This document shows positions 1 through 10,981 of a stretch of 64,000 nt of DNA, in pieces. Under the pieces are notes generated by a model. The model made no database searches and had not been told where the DNA came from. It was given only the letters and a program-made list of their open reading frames with translations. The position numbers were made by a program, and so were the translations under genes. Each line of letters begins with the position of its first letter. The first letter of the stretch is position 1. Source of the stretch: Cryptomeria japonica (taxonomy: Eukaryota > Streptophyta > Pinopsida > Cupressales > Cupressaceae); the NCBI RefSeq assembly GCF_030272615.1, contig NC_081406.1:484809900-484873899 (forward strand), read 5' to 3'.

Positions 1-704
1 TTATCGGATACTAGTGGATCTAGCTACCAAAAGGAAATATTCTAAGGTTATGGTACCTTTGTCAAACAAGAATAAAGGTAATATACAACCTAAGGATTAT
101 ATTATGCAGATTGTGGAACTTGCAGTGGAAACTCATGAAAGTGTTAAGCTGGATTCCCAAACTGCTTTCAATTCTTTTGTGTGAAGATTTGACTAAGAAA
201 GAGATGAGAAGAATTAATTGAAACAAAAATGTGAGCAATTAACCAGTGTGCTTCTCAAGGTTACACAATTCTCCTAGGAAATCGAGCCAATAGTTTCCTC
301 GATGGATACTGAGACTCTTAAAAAGGCTGAATAGGTGGTAATCAAGGGCCAAGTAGTGTATGACTAGATTTCTCAATTGAAATCGTAAGGTTCTCATCTT
401 CTAGATTCAACAATTAATTTGTTGGCTGATTTTGAAGTTATTCAAAGTCAAATGAAACCTGTTAAAACTTATTTATCTCAAGAAATAGAAGATATTGAAA
501 GAATTGTCTATTTGGAATAAAATGGAGGATTTCAGAATTGATGTCCTTGTGGAGGATAAGGTAATTCCAACCAGAGAGAAGTATATTTAAATCCTGTCAT
601 TATTGTCTCACAAGAAAGAAACAATAAGGTTGATGATTACAGAGCTGGATCAAGAAAGGAAGGAAGGTAAAAATGAGATTGATCTTATTTTAGCGAGAAT
701 TGCT
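1..704 (+). pseudogene. Decayed coiled-coil ORF, 5' part (host of Copia-1)
   Basis: This is a degraded coding stretch, readable in pieces, rich in Lys, Glu, Leu, Ser and Gln, and probably a coiled coil. It has in-frame stops (TAG at 332-334 and 365-367, both plausibly from CAG) and several frameshifts. The last codons before 704 continue in the same frame at 8138 once Copia-1 and its TSD copy are removed, so 1-704 and 8138-8467 were one reading frame. I do not recognise the protein. Its setting suggests the extra ORF of a non-autonomous retroelement rather than a cellular gene, but that is inference. The 5' end lies outside the window. Confidence 0.6.
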
Positions 705-2216
705 TGTTAGCATTATGTGAACCTGTATGAGGACATAATGACACTGTATGTTGTCATTAATGTCAATATGATGAAGAACTAGTATAACACTATGAACCAG
801 CATTTGTGCCAATGTGAAGCGGTGTGCTTGTTCATGATGAACTGGCATATAGTTACGGGAACCGACATATGGAAGTATTGTATGACTACCAGTTGGTAGT
901 CTCAACTTTAGGGTTTCTAGTTGATGTGCTTCAAGCCTGTGTGGCTCAACCGATGATATTATGTGATGAGTTAGCATTGTAAAGAAGAATAGATCATGTT
1001 GCCACGCAAGCCTATGTGCGTGAAGGATCTTGCATGAGGGAGATTGTTCCTATCTACCTCGGGAATGTGCGAAGTCTATAAAATGGTGATAACATGTGAT
1101 GGGTTATCAACCGCCATAAAATCGGTGGAAATGGATGATGGAGAATGTCTTGAGTGTGGATCAAGATCTATTGCATTTAATGCAGTGTGCTCAATGGTCA
1201 AGATTGAATCATTTGAATTCCTTAACCTAAAAGGTTTAGGGTTTAGGGTTTATGCGACTGACCTATATGTTTTCCTATAAAGTCGATGTTGTGTCTCTTT
1301 CTTAGGTTGTTGGCAAAAGTTGTGTGTGTGTATCCAAGAGAAGGGATACGTGATTCTTGCTAGACCAAAAGGAGAGAAGTGATACCTGCAGAGTGTAAGT
1401 GTAGAAGGTGAAGAGGAGCCTAAGCAGATCTGCATTGGCATTGAGTGCTATTACTAGATCATTGTAATACCTGTTGATCTCTAACCACCTCAATAGTTGG
1501 AAAATCCCTTAATGGGGTAGCCTTAACCGGCTTGCTGAAAAACCCTTTAACAGGGTAACTCAGAGCTACTGAGTTCAAAATCCTTTAGCTATTGAATTCT
1601 TGAAATCCTCTAACAAGGTAACCTTTAATAGGGTTTAACCCTTAACCGAGTATTATAGCCACCCCTTAACCGGATGATCTCTAACAGGATTAGTTCCTAA
1701 TAGAACCATTTGTAATGTCTCTAACCGGACAAGGCTCCTAACAAAGCGGACTTCTAAAGAGTTCAAAAATAGTTTGTGGGTATTCATCCCCACTGTGGTT
1801 TTTCCCAGTTGGGTTTCCACGTGAAAAATATGTGTGTCATGTGTGATGCTTTTATCTTGTGATGCTTTGCTATTGTCTGTCAAGCATATGATGGTTCTGT
1901 GTTGTATGCCTATCAATAAAACATGTTGAACTAGTTGTTATTATGATTTGGTGATAGATTACCTGTTTATGCATAAGGGTGAAATGATAGTGTAGTCTTG
2001 AGTTGAGTGAAAAGCTAAGTGAGTAACCAGTTAATGCTTGTCTCAGACATTCTTAACTTTATCGATTGCACTCTATTTCAAACCGGTGTCACTGTCTGCC
2101 AGTCATTTGAAGTGTCTGCTATCAAACTAGTTTTGGACTGTATTTTTGTCTATATCGATTCACCCCCCCCCCTCTCAATACCGGTTTGGTACTATTCATT
2201 CATCATTAAGTTATCA
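705..2216 (+). repeat. 5' LTR of Copia-1
   Basis: The LTR begins TGTTAGCATT and ends GTTATCA, and matches 6621-8132 along its full length. It holds a telomere-like (TTTAGGG) motif near 1234-1252, a run of small palindromes of the type CC-TTAAC-GGG between about 1500 and 1740, and a C-tract at about 2162-2172 close to its 3' end. The C-tract recurs in the other copia LTRs here. Confidence 0.95.
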
Positions 2217-2218
2217 AT

Positions 2219-2230
2219 TGGTATCAGAGC
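2219..2230 (+). other. Primer binding site of Copia-1
   Basis: TGGTATCAGAGC lies two bases after the 5' LTR. It is complementary to the 3' end of initiator Met tRNA, the usual minus-strand primer of plant copia elements. Confidence 0.92.
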
Positions 2231-2287
2231 ATTCTCTAGGTCCTTTGTGCTATAAGCTTAACCACTTGAGGTAAAGATCCCAGTCTA

Positions 2288-5200
2288 ATGATGAAGAGGG
2301 AAGGTCCAAAGTTTAATAGAGAAAATTTCAGTATATGGAAAGACAGAGTGAAGATATTCATCAGAAGCATGGATGCTCAACACTAGAGCTATGTTGAGAC
2401 TGTCTATGTTGCTCCTACTGTTACCCTTACTGATGACCAAAAGAGAGAGATGTAGGAGAATGGACAAGTCATGGAAGCCCTAATCAGTAATTTATCAGAC
2501 ATTGAGTTTATTGATGTTCAGGATAAGGTAAATCCCAAAGAGGTATGGGACACTCTTGATATATCTATGGTGGTGATGAGCATGTAAAACAGGCTAAGGA
2601 AGAAAGCCTTAGAGGGAAGTTTGAAGATATGCGGATGGTTGAAGGTGAGATCATTCAACAGTATGGAATAAGGATCAAAACTATTGTTGGAGACATCAAG
2701 AGTGCAGGTGGTAAAATAGAAGATGCCACTATTGTAAGCAAAGTCCTGAGATCCCTATTGCTGGTCTATGCAATAAGGGTGGCTGTTATTTAGGAGCTGA
2801 GATCAATAGACAAGACTAATGTATCCTTAGACTCCATGATAGCAAAGTTGACAGCCTATGAGCTAAATAGTTTTGATGGCAGTGATCAAAAGACTGAATC
2901 AGCTTTTAAAGCTTCTGTTATACCATCTAGAAAAGGAAAAGAAGCTAGCACTAGTGGTGAACCAAGATAGAGTAGAGAAATGGATGATGAGGAGATTTTG
3001 ATGGCATTTGAAGCTCTCCTTGCCAGGAAACTTCCTAAAGGAACTGGCAAATACAAAGGTAAGCTACCTTTGAAATGCTTTTCTTGCAACTGGATAGGAC
3101 ATATTGCTGTAAATTGTCCTAATGGTGACAACAAGGACAAATCGGAAAGGTTCAAGAAATTCAAAGGAGGAAACCGGAGAAATTGTTTTGTGGTAGTTGA
3201 TGAAGGTGTCGCAGATGAAGAATTAGAGGATGAAGAAAATGAAGATATTGTGTTTGTTGCTATCAAGGAAGATGTGTCAGACAAGAAGACTCTTGTCTCC
3301 CAGTTTGATAATTCCAATGAGTGGATCATTGACAGTGGTTGTTCTCACCATATGACTAGTGACCGGAGCAAGTTTCTATCCTTGGAGGAGTATGATGGTG
3401 GTGTGGTTCACTTTGGCAATGATGCACCATGCATGGTCAAAGGCAGAGGGTCCATCTCTCTGAATGGAAAGAGTAGTGCTGACAATGTGTATTGGGTTGA
3501 TGGTCTCAGACACAACCTTCTGTGTGTTGCCCAGCTAAATGATAGTGGCCTCACTCTGAAATTCAAGAATGGAATTTGCAGAATCAAAGGAAAGAATGGT
3601 GAATTGGTGGCCACTGGAATGTAGACCAAAGGTAACCTATTTCATCTGAATGCAAATATAAGTACATGTCTTATGGCAAAATTTGATGATAACTGGATAT
3701 GGCATAGGAGACTCTGCCATGTAAACTTTGATAACATTGTGAAAGCTAGTAAGATCAAGGTAGTTAGAGGATTGCTGGTGCTAAGAAAACTAGATAATAC
3801 CTTTTGTAGAGAGTGTCAATTGGGGAAAATGTCTTCCTCAACCTTTAAAGGTAAATCTTTCACTGTTGACAACTTGCTTGATCTTGTGCATACTGATTTG
3901 TGTGGTTCCATGAAAACTAGAAGTGTGCAGGGTGATAGGTACTTCATGATTCTCACTGATGACTGCTCAAGAATGATGTGGGTCACATTCTTGAAAGACA
4001 AGTCTAAATCCTTTGTAAAGTTCAAAACTTTTAGAGCTTTAGTGGAGAAGGAAAGCGGTAAAAGGATCAAGTGCCTGAGAACTGATCAAGGAGGGGAATT
4101 CACTTCTAGTGAATTCAACAAGTACTATGAAGAACATGGCATCAAGAGGCAATTTTTTGCCCCCTGGACTCCATACTAGAATGCCCTAGTAGAAAGGAAT
4201 AACCGGACTGTAGTTGAAGTAGCTAGAACCATGTTGATTCAAGGAAAGGTAGCTCACACCTTTTGGAGAGAAGCGATGAGCACTGCACTCTACACAATGA
4301 ACCAGGTACTCATCAAGAAAGGTAAGGAGAAAACTCATTATGAGTATTAGACCGGTAAGACACCTATGGTTAGCTACTTTAGAGTATTTGGTAGCAAATG
4401 TTACATCAAGAGGAGTGAACACCAGAGAAAATTTGATGTGAAATGTGATGAGGGAATATTCCTTGGATATTCCACCAAGAGAAAAGCTCTCAAGTGTTTC
4501 AACAATAGGACTCAGAGAATTATGGAAAGCATCAATGTAAGAGTTGATGAAACCTCTGAGAAAACTGAGGAAACCGATAGTTAGCAAGCAGTAAATGAAC
4601 CGGTTGCAACCTTCTAGGAACCGGTTGTCAGGAAACCAAGTACCAGTAATAGTGTTCCTACACTGGCAAATGTAGATGTTGATACTAATGGAGATGAGGA
4701 TGAAGAAGAAAAGCAAGAGGAATCCATCAAGACCATTCCTTGGTATGTCAAGCTGAATCATGATCCTAATCAGATCATAGGAGATAAGGATGCAAGAATC
4801 CTTACAAGGAGAAATGTCAGAGAAAACTCATGTATGATCTCTAAATTTGAGCCTAAATCATTTAAAGAGGCACATAAAGATGAAGACTGGATCAAGGCAA
4901 TGGAAGAGGAACTAGACCAGATAGAGAAAAATGGTACATGGTCCTTGGTACCCAGACCGGAGCATAAAAATGTCATTGGTACCAAATGGGTCTTCAGAAA
5001 TAAGCTAAATGAGGATGGCACAGTGATTAGAAATAAAGCCAGATTGGTATGCAAAGGATATGCCCAAGAAGAAGGAGAAGACTATGGTGAAACCTTTTCT
5101 CCTATAGCTAGATTGGAAGGAGTTCGTATGCTTCTTGCATATGCAGCTTTTAAAGGCTTCAAAGTATATCAAATGGATGTAAAATCTGCATTCCTAAATG

Positions 5201-6377
5201 GTGTACTTGAAGAGGAGGTGTATATAGAGCAACCAGATGGCTTTTCCCTATCTGAAGGTAGTGACATGGTATGTAGGCTACATAAAGCCTTATATGGGCT
5301 AAAGCAAGCACCTAGAGCATGGTATGAATGCCTGCATTCTCATCTTGTGAAGATTGGATTTGAGAGAACAAGTGAAGATAGCAATATCTACTTGAAGTCT
5401 AAAGGAGATCAGATCCCAATCTATGAGGTATTTGTTGATGACATTATCTTTGGTGGAGATGACAAGATGAGTCATGAATTTGTAGATGAGATGAAGAAAG
5501 ATTTTGAGATGTCACTCATAAGGGAGATTAAGTTCTTCATTGGACTGTAGATCTAGTAGATGAAGGATGGAATCTTTATCACTCAGTCTAAGTATGTCAA
5601 AGAGGTGTTGAAGACCTTTGGCATGGAAGATAGCAAACTAGTTGGTACACCAATGGTGACTAGTTGCAAACTATCCAAAGAGGATGACTCTGCATTGGTT
5701 GATGAGAAGGAATACCGATCAATGATTGGTAAGTTGCATTATGTAGTGCATAGCAGACTGGATATTGCACATGCAGTTGGCATTACTACAAGATTCCAGA
5801 AAAGTCCAAGAGAATCCCACTTGGTTGCAGTCAGGTGGATTCTAAGGAAGGAACTATTGACTATGGGTTATGGTATCCATACAATAATGATTTTAACCTG
5901 AAAGTATTCACAGATGCTGATTGGGCTGGTAATGTAGATGACCGGAAGAGCACAACTGGTGGTGCATTCTTCCTTGGTGGTAGATTGGTCTCATGGATGA
6001 GTAAAAAGCAGAGTTGTATCTCTCAATCTACAGTGGAAGCGGAGTATGTTGCAACTTTCATGAATTGCACTCAGACAATTTGGATGAGGCATGTATTAAA
6101 TGGCTTCAAAGTTCTTGTATTTGAACCAATAAGTATATTTTGTGACAACACTAGTGCAATTAATATCTCCAAGAATCTGGTTTTATATTCTAGAACCAAG
6201 CACTTTGAGCTTAAGTATCATTTCTTGAGGGAAAAGGTTCAGAACAAAGAGATTGCACTAGAGCATGTTTCCAGTAAGGAGCAGTTAGCAGACATATTCA
6301 CCAAGCCTCTCCCAAAGACTACATTCATATACTTAAGAGGTGAATTAGGGGTATTGCCCCTTCAAGAGGTAAACTAA
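2288..6377 (+). pseudogene. gag-pol: Copia-1 gag-pol polyprotein, broken
   Basis: Gag starts at ATG 2288. Domains in order: gag, with a frameshift near 2565; a CCHC zinc knuckle (CFSCNWIGHIAVNC, about 3077-3118); aspartic protease with intact DSG (WIIDSGCSHHMTSD, about 3322); integrase zinc finger (HRRLCHVNF, near 3703) and core (GGEF near 4090); RT with FVDDIIFG near 5431; RNase H ending at 6377. In-frame stops occur at 3622, 4177, 4582, 4615, 5548, 5554 and 5557, with more in gag. Nearly all are TAG where a Gln codon is expected; the TAG near 4348 replaces a likely Trp. The catalytic motifs survive, so decay looks recent relative to the domain structure, but no full polyprotein can be made. 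Confidence 0.93.
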
Positions 6378-6620
6378 AAGCATATGCTCCACATCAATCA
6401 GGTATTGCGTAGTCAAATTTATTTTGGATTGATGTGTTGAAGGATGCTACTCCTCACGGGGAGCAACATAATGGAACAGGGTAGCTTGTGCCTCCACTTT
6501 GGCATTGTTGTCAAAGGGGGAGAAGATGTGAAGCAGAGAAGATATCTATAGAAATTGGGGGAGAAGATGTGAAGCAGAGAGATATTTTAGTATATTGCCA
6601 TCAATGCCAAAGGGGGAGAT
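6378..6620 (+). promoter_or_regulatory. Copia-1 3' untranslated region with three purine tracts
   Basis: No coding is seen here. The PPT next to the 3' LTR is AAAGGGGGAGA (about 6609-6619). Two further near-copies lie upstream at about 6513-6524 and 6556-6565, the first two followed by the same GATGTGAAGCAGAG sequence. The terminal PPT primes plus-strand synthesis in this family; the extra copies may be additional priming sites or a local duplication. Confidence 0.8.
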
Positions 6621-8132
6621 TGTTGACATTATGTGAACCGGTATGAGGACATAATGACACTATATGTTGTCATTGATGTCAATATGATGAAGAACTAGTA
6701 TAACACTATGAACCAACATTTGTGCCAAAGTGAAGCGGTGTGCTTGTTCATGATGAACCAGAATATAGTTATGGGAACTGGCATATGGAAGTATTGTATG
6801 ACTACCGGTTGGTAGTCTCAACTTTAGGGTTTTCGGTTGATGTGCTTCAAGCCTGTGTGGCTCAATCGATGATATTGTGTGATAAGTTAGCATTGTAAAG
6901 AAGAATAGATCATGTTTCCATGCAAGCCTGTGTGCGTGAAGGATCTTGCATGAGGGAGATTGTTCCTATCTACCTCAGGAATGTGTGAAGTCTGTAAAAC
7001 GGTGATAACATGTGATGGGTTATCAGCCGTCGTATAATCGGTGGAAATGGATGATGGAGAATGTCTTGAGTGTGGATCAAGATCTACTGCATTTAATGCA
7101 GTGTGCTCAATGGTTACGATTGAACTGTTTGAATTCCTTAACCTAACAGGTTTAGGGTTTAGGGTTTATGCTACCGACCTATCTATTTTCCTATAAAGTT
7201 GATGTTGTGCCTCTTTCTTAGGTTGTTGGAAAAAGTTGTGTGTGTGTATCCAAAAGAAGGGATACATGATTCTTGCCAGACTAAAAGGAGAGAAGTGATA
7301 CATGTAGAGTGTAAGTACAGAAGGTGAAGAGGAGCCTAAGCAGATCTGCATTAGCATTGAGTGCTATTACCAAATCATTGTAATACTTGTTGATCTCTAA
7401 CCACCTCAACAATTGGAAAATCCCTTAACAGGGTAGCCTTAACCAGCTGGCTGAAAATCCTTTAATAGGGTAACTCAAAGCTACTGAGCTTGGAATCCTT
7501 TAGCTATTGAGTTCTTGAAATCTTCTAACAAGGTAACCTTTAACAGGGTTTAACCCTTAACTGGGTATTGTAGCCATCCCTTAACTAGGTGATCTCTAAC
7601 AGGATCGGTTCCTAGCAGAACCTTTTGTAATGTTTCTAACCGGACAAGGCTCCTAACAAAGTAGACTTCTAAAGAGTTCAAAAATAGCTTGTGGGTATTC
7701 ATCCCCACCGTGGTTTTTCCTAGTTGAGTTTCCACGTGAAAAATATGTGTGTCATGTGTGATGCTTTTATCTTGTGATGCTTTGCTATTGTCTGTCAAGC
7801 ATATGATGGTTTTGTGTTTTATGCCTGTCAATAAAACATGTTGAACTAGCTATTATTATGATTTGATGATAGATTACCTATTTATGCATAAGGGTGAAAT
7901 GATAGTGTAGTCTTGAGTTGAGTGAAAAGCTAAGCGAGTAACCGGTTAATGCTTGTCTCAGACATTCTTAACTTTATCGGTTGCACTCTGTTTCAAACTG
8001 GTGTCACTGTCTGCCAGTCATTTGAAGTGTCTGATATCAAACCAGTTTTGGACTATATTTTTGTCTACACTGATTCACCCCCCCCCCCTCTTAGTATCGG
8101 TTTGGTAGTATTTGTTCATTATTAAGTTATCA
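6621..8132 (+). repeat. 3' LTR of Copia-1
   Basis: It is the same length as the 5' LTR (1512 bp), begins TGTTGACATT and ends GTTATCA. Differences from the 5' copy are mostly single-base changes. The TTTAGGG motif (about 7150-7167) and the C-tract (about 8078-8089) are retained. Confidence 0.95.
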
Positions 8133-8137
8133 TTGCT

Positions 8138-8467
8138 GACATTCCCTGTTACTTATATGATGATAATCAAAACCTTATGACCAGTGACACTATCACACAA
8201 AAATTTATGTCCCTAATGGATCACTATACAAAACAGGATTTCCCATTGAGTGCATTTGATGAATTTCTAGAAATTCAAGTCAGTTTTGAGATCCTTACAT
8301 CTATTTTGAAAGATGGAAAAAAGAAATACGTAAAGGCTAAAGATGCAGTTTCCCATGGCCGCATCATCATTGACTCTACCCCAATACCAGAAAAAGATGA
8401 GATGGAGGCCATCCTAGTCAAGTCCGATGAATTTCATAAATCTAATGAGGGGAAGAAAGATGAATAA
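8138..8467 (+). pseudogene. Decayed coiled-coil ORF, 3' part and stop
   Basis: This open frame ends at TAA 8465-8467. It directly continues the frame interrupted at 704, so Copia-1 split one ORF. The sequence is acidic and Lys-rich (ending NEGKKDE), with no known catalytic motif visible. About 110 residues are open without a stop, while the upstream part is heavily decayed. The product is unknown. Confidence 0.6.
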
Positions 8468-9389
8468 AGTGTCCCCTCTTTGACACTTTCTTTTCATGTA
8501 GTTGCATAGTTAGATGATGCAAGTTTTCTCGCAGCTGCATATTTTTTTTTTGTTGTAGTTGTAGTCAAGTGGGACTGTGTAGTTGAATTAGTCAACTATG
8601 CCCATATTTTTCTCCACTCTTTTCCTATATAAGGAGGACCCTCATTTGTAAATATTTATCTTTTATTATGCTAAGCAAGACTCTGCCAAATTTTTGCCTC
8701 AACTAAGACTTTGAGCTTTTGTTGTGAAGATTCAATCAAGCAAATAAAGAAAGAAATTCTATTTGATCTCAAACTTTGTGTTGTATCAAAGATTGTTTAT
8801 ATAAGTTAATGTTCCTATGTTCATTGCTTATGTTTTCTCTTTAATTCCTTGGTGTTGGTGATATTGTTATGTGGGTAAAAGAGCTCTCTAATTGTGGAAG
8901 TAGACTTTGTGTTCTTTGCATATTTGGGGAAATTTTCTGATGTTAAGTGATTGATGGTAGGCTTTGTATTGCTGTTATTACTTGTAGTTTTAAGGATTGG
9001 GAAAAATACACTTGAAGACTTTGAGTTGGAAGTTGGATTTCTTACCATTTGTGATAATTAGTTTAAGTTAGAGTTACATTCAGGAGAGACTTTGTGCTTC
9101 TTGATTGTAAGTTTTGGTATAGTTTGTTGGATTATTTTGTTCATTTCTTTAAGTATCATAAGTGATAGAGAATTGTAACAAAGTGGATAGAGAATACATA
9201 GACTCTAAAAAAGGAGAGTTATATGCCCGACACTTACCCACAGAGTTTAATTTCTTGTTAATTAGAGAAGAAATTTCAAAGGGAACCTCCCCTTGATGAG
9301 AGGAGAGATTAATTTATCATCATAGCTGTGTGTGAATCATATATTTTGCCATTGGTACTCTAGTGACAAAATATTCACCGAACACAATC
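8468..9389 (+). promoter_or_regulatory. LTR-like promoter region after the coiled-coil ORF
   Basis: There is no gene here. A good TATA box (TATATAAGG, 8626-8634) is followed about 70 bases on by T-rich leader-like DNA. This fits the U3-R part of a 3' LTR belonging to the element that carried the coiled-coil ORF. I could not place its ends, and no second copy is in the window. Confidence 0.4.
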
Positions 9390-10425
9390 ATCCCGAACAC
9401 ATGACACCAAGATTTGTACGTGGAAATCCTGGTAAAGGGAAAAACCATGGTGGGAAGCCTATCCATAGTCAGATAATACTTTTCAGTAAGTATGTGATTA
9501 TAATATGAGGGGCCTGCACATGCAGGAAGGCCAATAGCATAGAGTGCACTGGTCATTACTAAAGGAGCCTCACTATCTACAAAATAAATCTCGACTATAA
9601 TCCGGAATGAAGATTGAACTGCAAGTATAGAATCTCTTATGCTTGAGTACAATTTTGGTTAAGATCAATACTGGAGGCCTTAAACCTCTTCCACAAACCC
9701 AATTTGATCACCTATGATCAACCAAACCTTCTACATATGATTACAAAATTATTCGCACATAGATAATCCAATAACCTTGACCTATGATCTACAAAGAGAT
9801 CTTACATCATATTTATACCAGCCCAAGACCTAAACAATTAGGTCAGCCACCTAAAAGATTATACAATAAGTTCATAACGTAAAACCACAATCCAATGATC
9901 AACCAAGTCAGGTTAGGCCAAAAACAATAAAAACCAATCATTAAATCCCATCGGTAACACATCAGGAACATCCTCCAACATGTTACATAAATCAATCCAT
10001 AACCTAGATAACACCAGACTTAAAATAGGTCACCATAAACCAAATCCAACACCATTGATGAACTAGAACACACACAAGATAACCAGTAGCATCCCAAAAG
10101 CCATCTAGAAGCCGCACCAACACCACTTATCATGTGCATCAAAAGATATTTAGCAAAGCTCTACCAGTGAAACCCTTACCGGTGACCAAAAGGCTTGCTA
10201 TAACAAATGATAGTTTCTGAGTCATCAGATCCTGAACCAACTTATCATGATATGCATCTGAATAGCATGAATGATAGATCCAAACCAGTTCTAGAAAAAA
10301 AAATATACCAGAGCATACCGGATTATAATCCAACCACTCTACCAAAACCAACCAAAACAACTAGTGTTGCCATCAATGACAAAACATCAATGCAACACAT
10401 AATCAATTCCTCCAAATTGCCAACA
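9390..10425 (-). repeat. Truncated copia LTR, minus orientation
   Basis: It matches, in the same orientation, the middle and end of the minus-strand LTRs at 31350-32538 and 53897-55121. It ends at the conserved terminus GCCAACA at 10425. The left part, with the usual G-tract and TGTTAGA start, is missing, so the LTR is truncated near 9390. No internal domain follows. Confidence 0.75.
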
Positions 10426-10457
10426 AAACACCACCGAATCAAGAAAATGATCAATAA
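10426..10457 (-). repeat. Short remnant of an older LTR
   Basis: This stretch joins 25002 once the 3.3-kb solo LTR is removed. It is the left stub of the fragment described at 25002-25540. Confidence 0.4.
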
Positions 10458-10981
10458 TGTCATGCCCCGCCAGGAACCCTAAAGGAAAACAACACAACTA
10501 GGCAAGTAAAGGGTGAAATTTTTGTTTTTTTAAGATTGAGTGCATTAATTATAACGATAGCATGTTTAATAACATAGAGGAAGTCTAAAACGTGATTTCC
10601 TAAGGGTTACCAACAAAGATTAATTCGCAGATTATATTAACGTCAAGGGTAATCCAATTGTCCATTTTAATTAGGTAAATTAAATGCTTGAGAATAAACC
10701 TACACATACATCTAAATTCCATAATGAAAGAATTAAAGTATTCCAATGCATTTATTTATCCACAAACCATTTATACAAGAGATCAAAGCAACTGAAATAA
10801 CATACATTCCACTGATATAATATTACAATATCCATAAATACATGGCTTCCAAAAATACCACAAAATCCAAAATTTACAATATCAAGGTTACATAAAAGTT
10901 TGATACAATGATCACAAGGTCTCAACTGAACAATGATCATGAACATGAGCTAGTACATGAACCATGAACCAAGAAACACCA

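Larger units (their letters stand above)
705..8132 (+). mobile_element. Copia-1, complete Ty1/copia LTR retrotransposon
   Basis: The element is 7428 bp and has two LTRs of 1512 bp each. A perfect 5-bp TSD, TTGCT, lies at 700-704 and 8133-8137. A tRNA-iMet-type PBS follows the 5' LTR and a purine tract precedes the 3' LTR. The internal order is gag, zinc knuckle, protease, integrase, RT, RNase H, which is diagnostic of copia. Many in-frame stops make this copy defective. It sits inside a decayed coding sequence. The partial element at 62690-64000 has a related gag. Confidence 0.97.

Noticed and set aside
1233-1252. Interstitial telomere or chromosome-end relic
   Set aside because: Only about two and a half units, and the same motif is in both LTRs of Copia-1, so it is part of the element.
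2886-3329. Long antisense open frame opposite Copia-1 gag and protease
   Set aside because: It is Ser/Leu-rich shadow coding opposite a clear zinc knuckle and protease; no independent signal.
8821-9048. Short minus-strand ORF after the coiled-coil pseudogene
   Set aside because: Low-complexity Asn/Thr/Ser composition, no motif, and it lies in LTR-like leader DNA.
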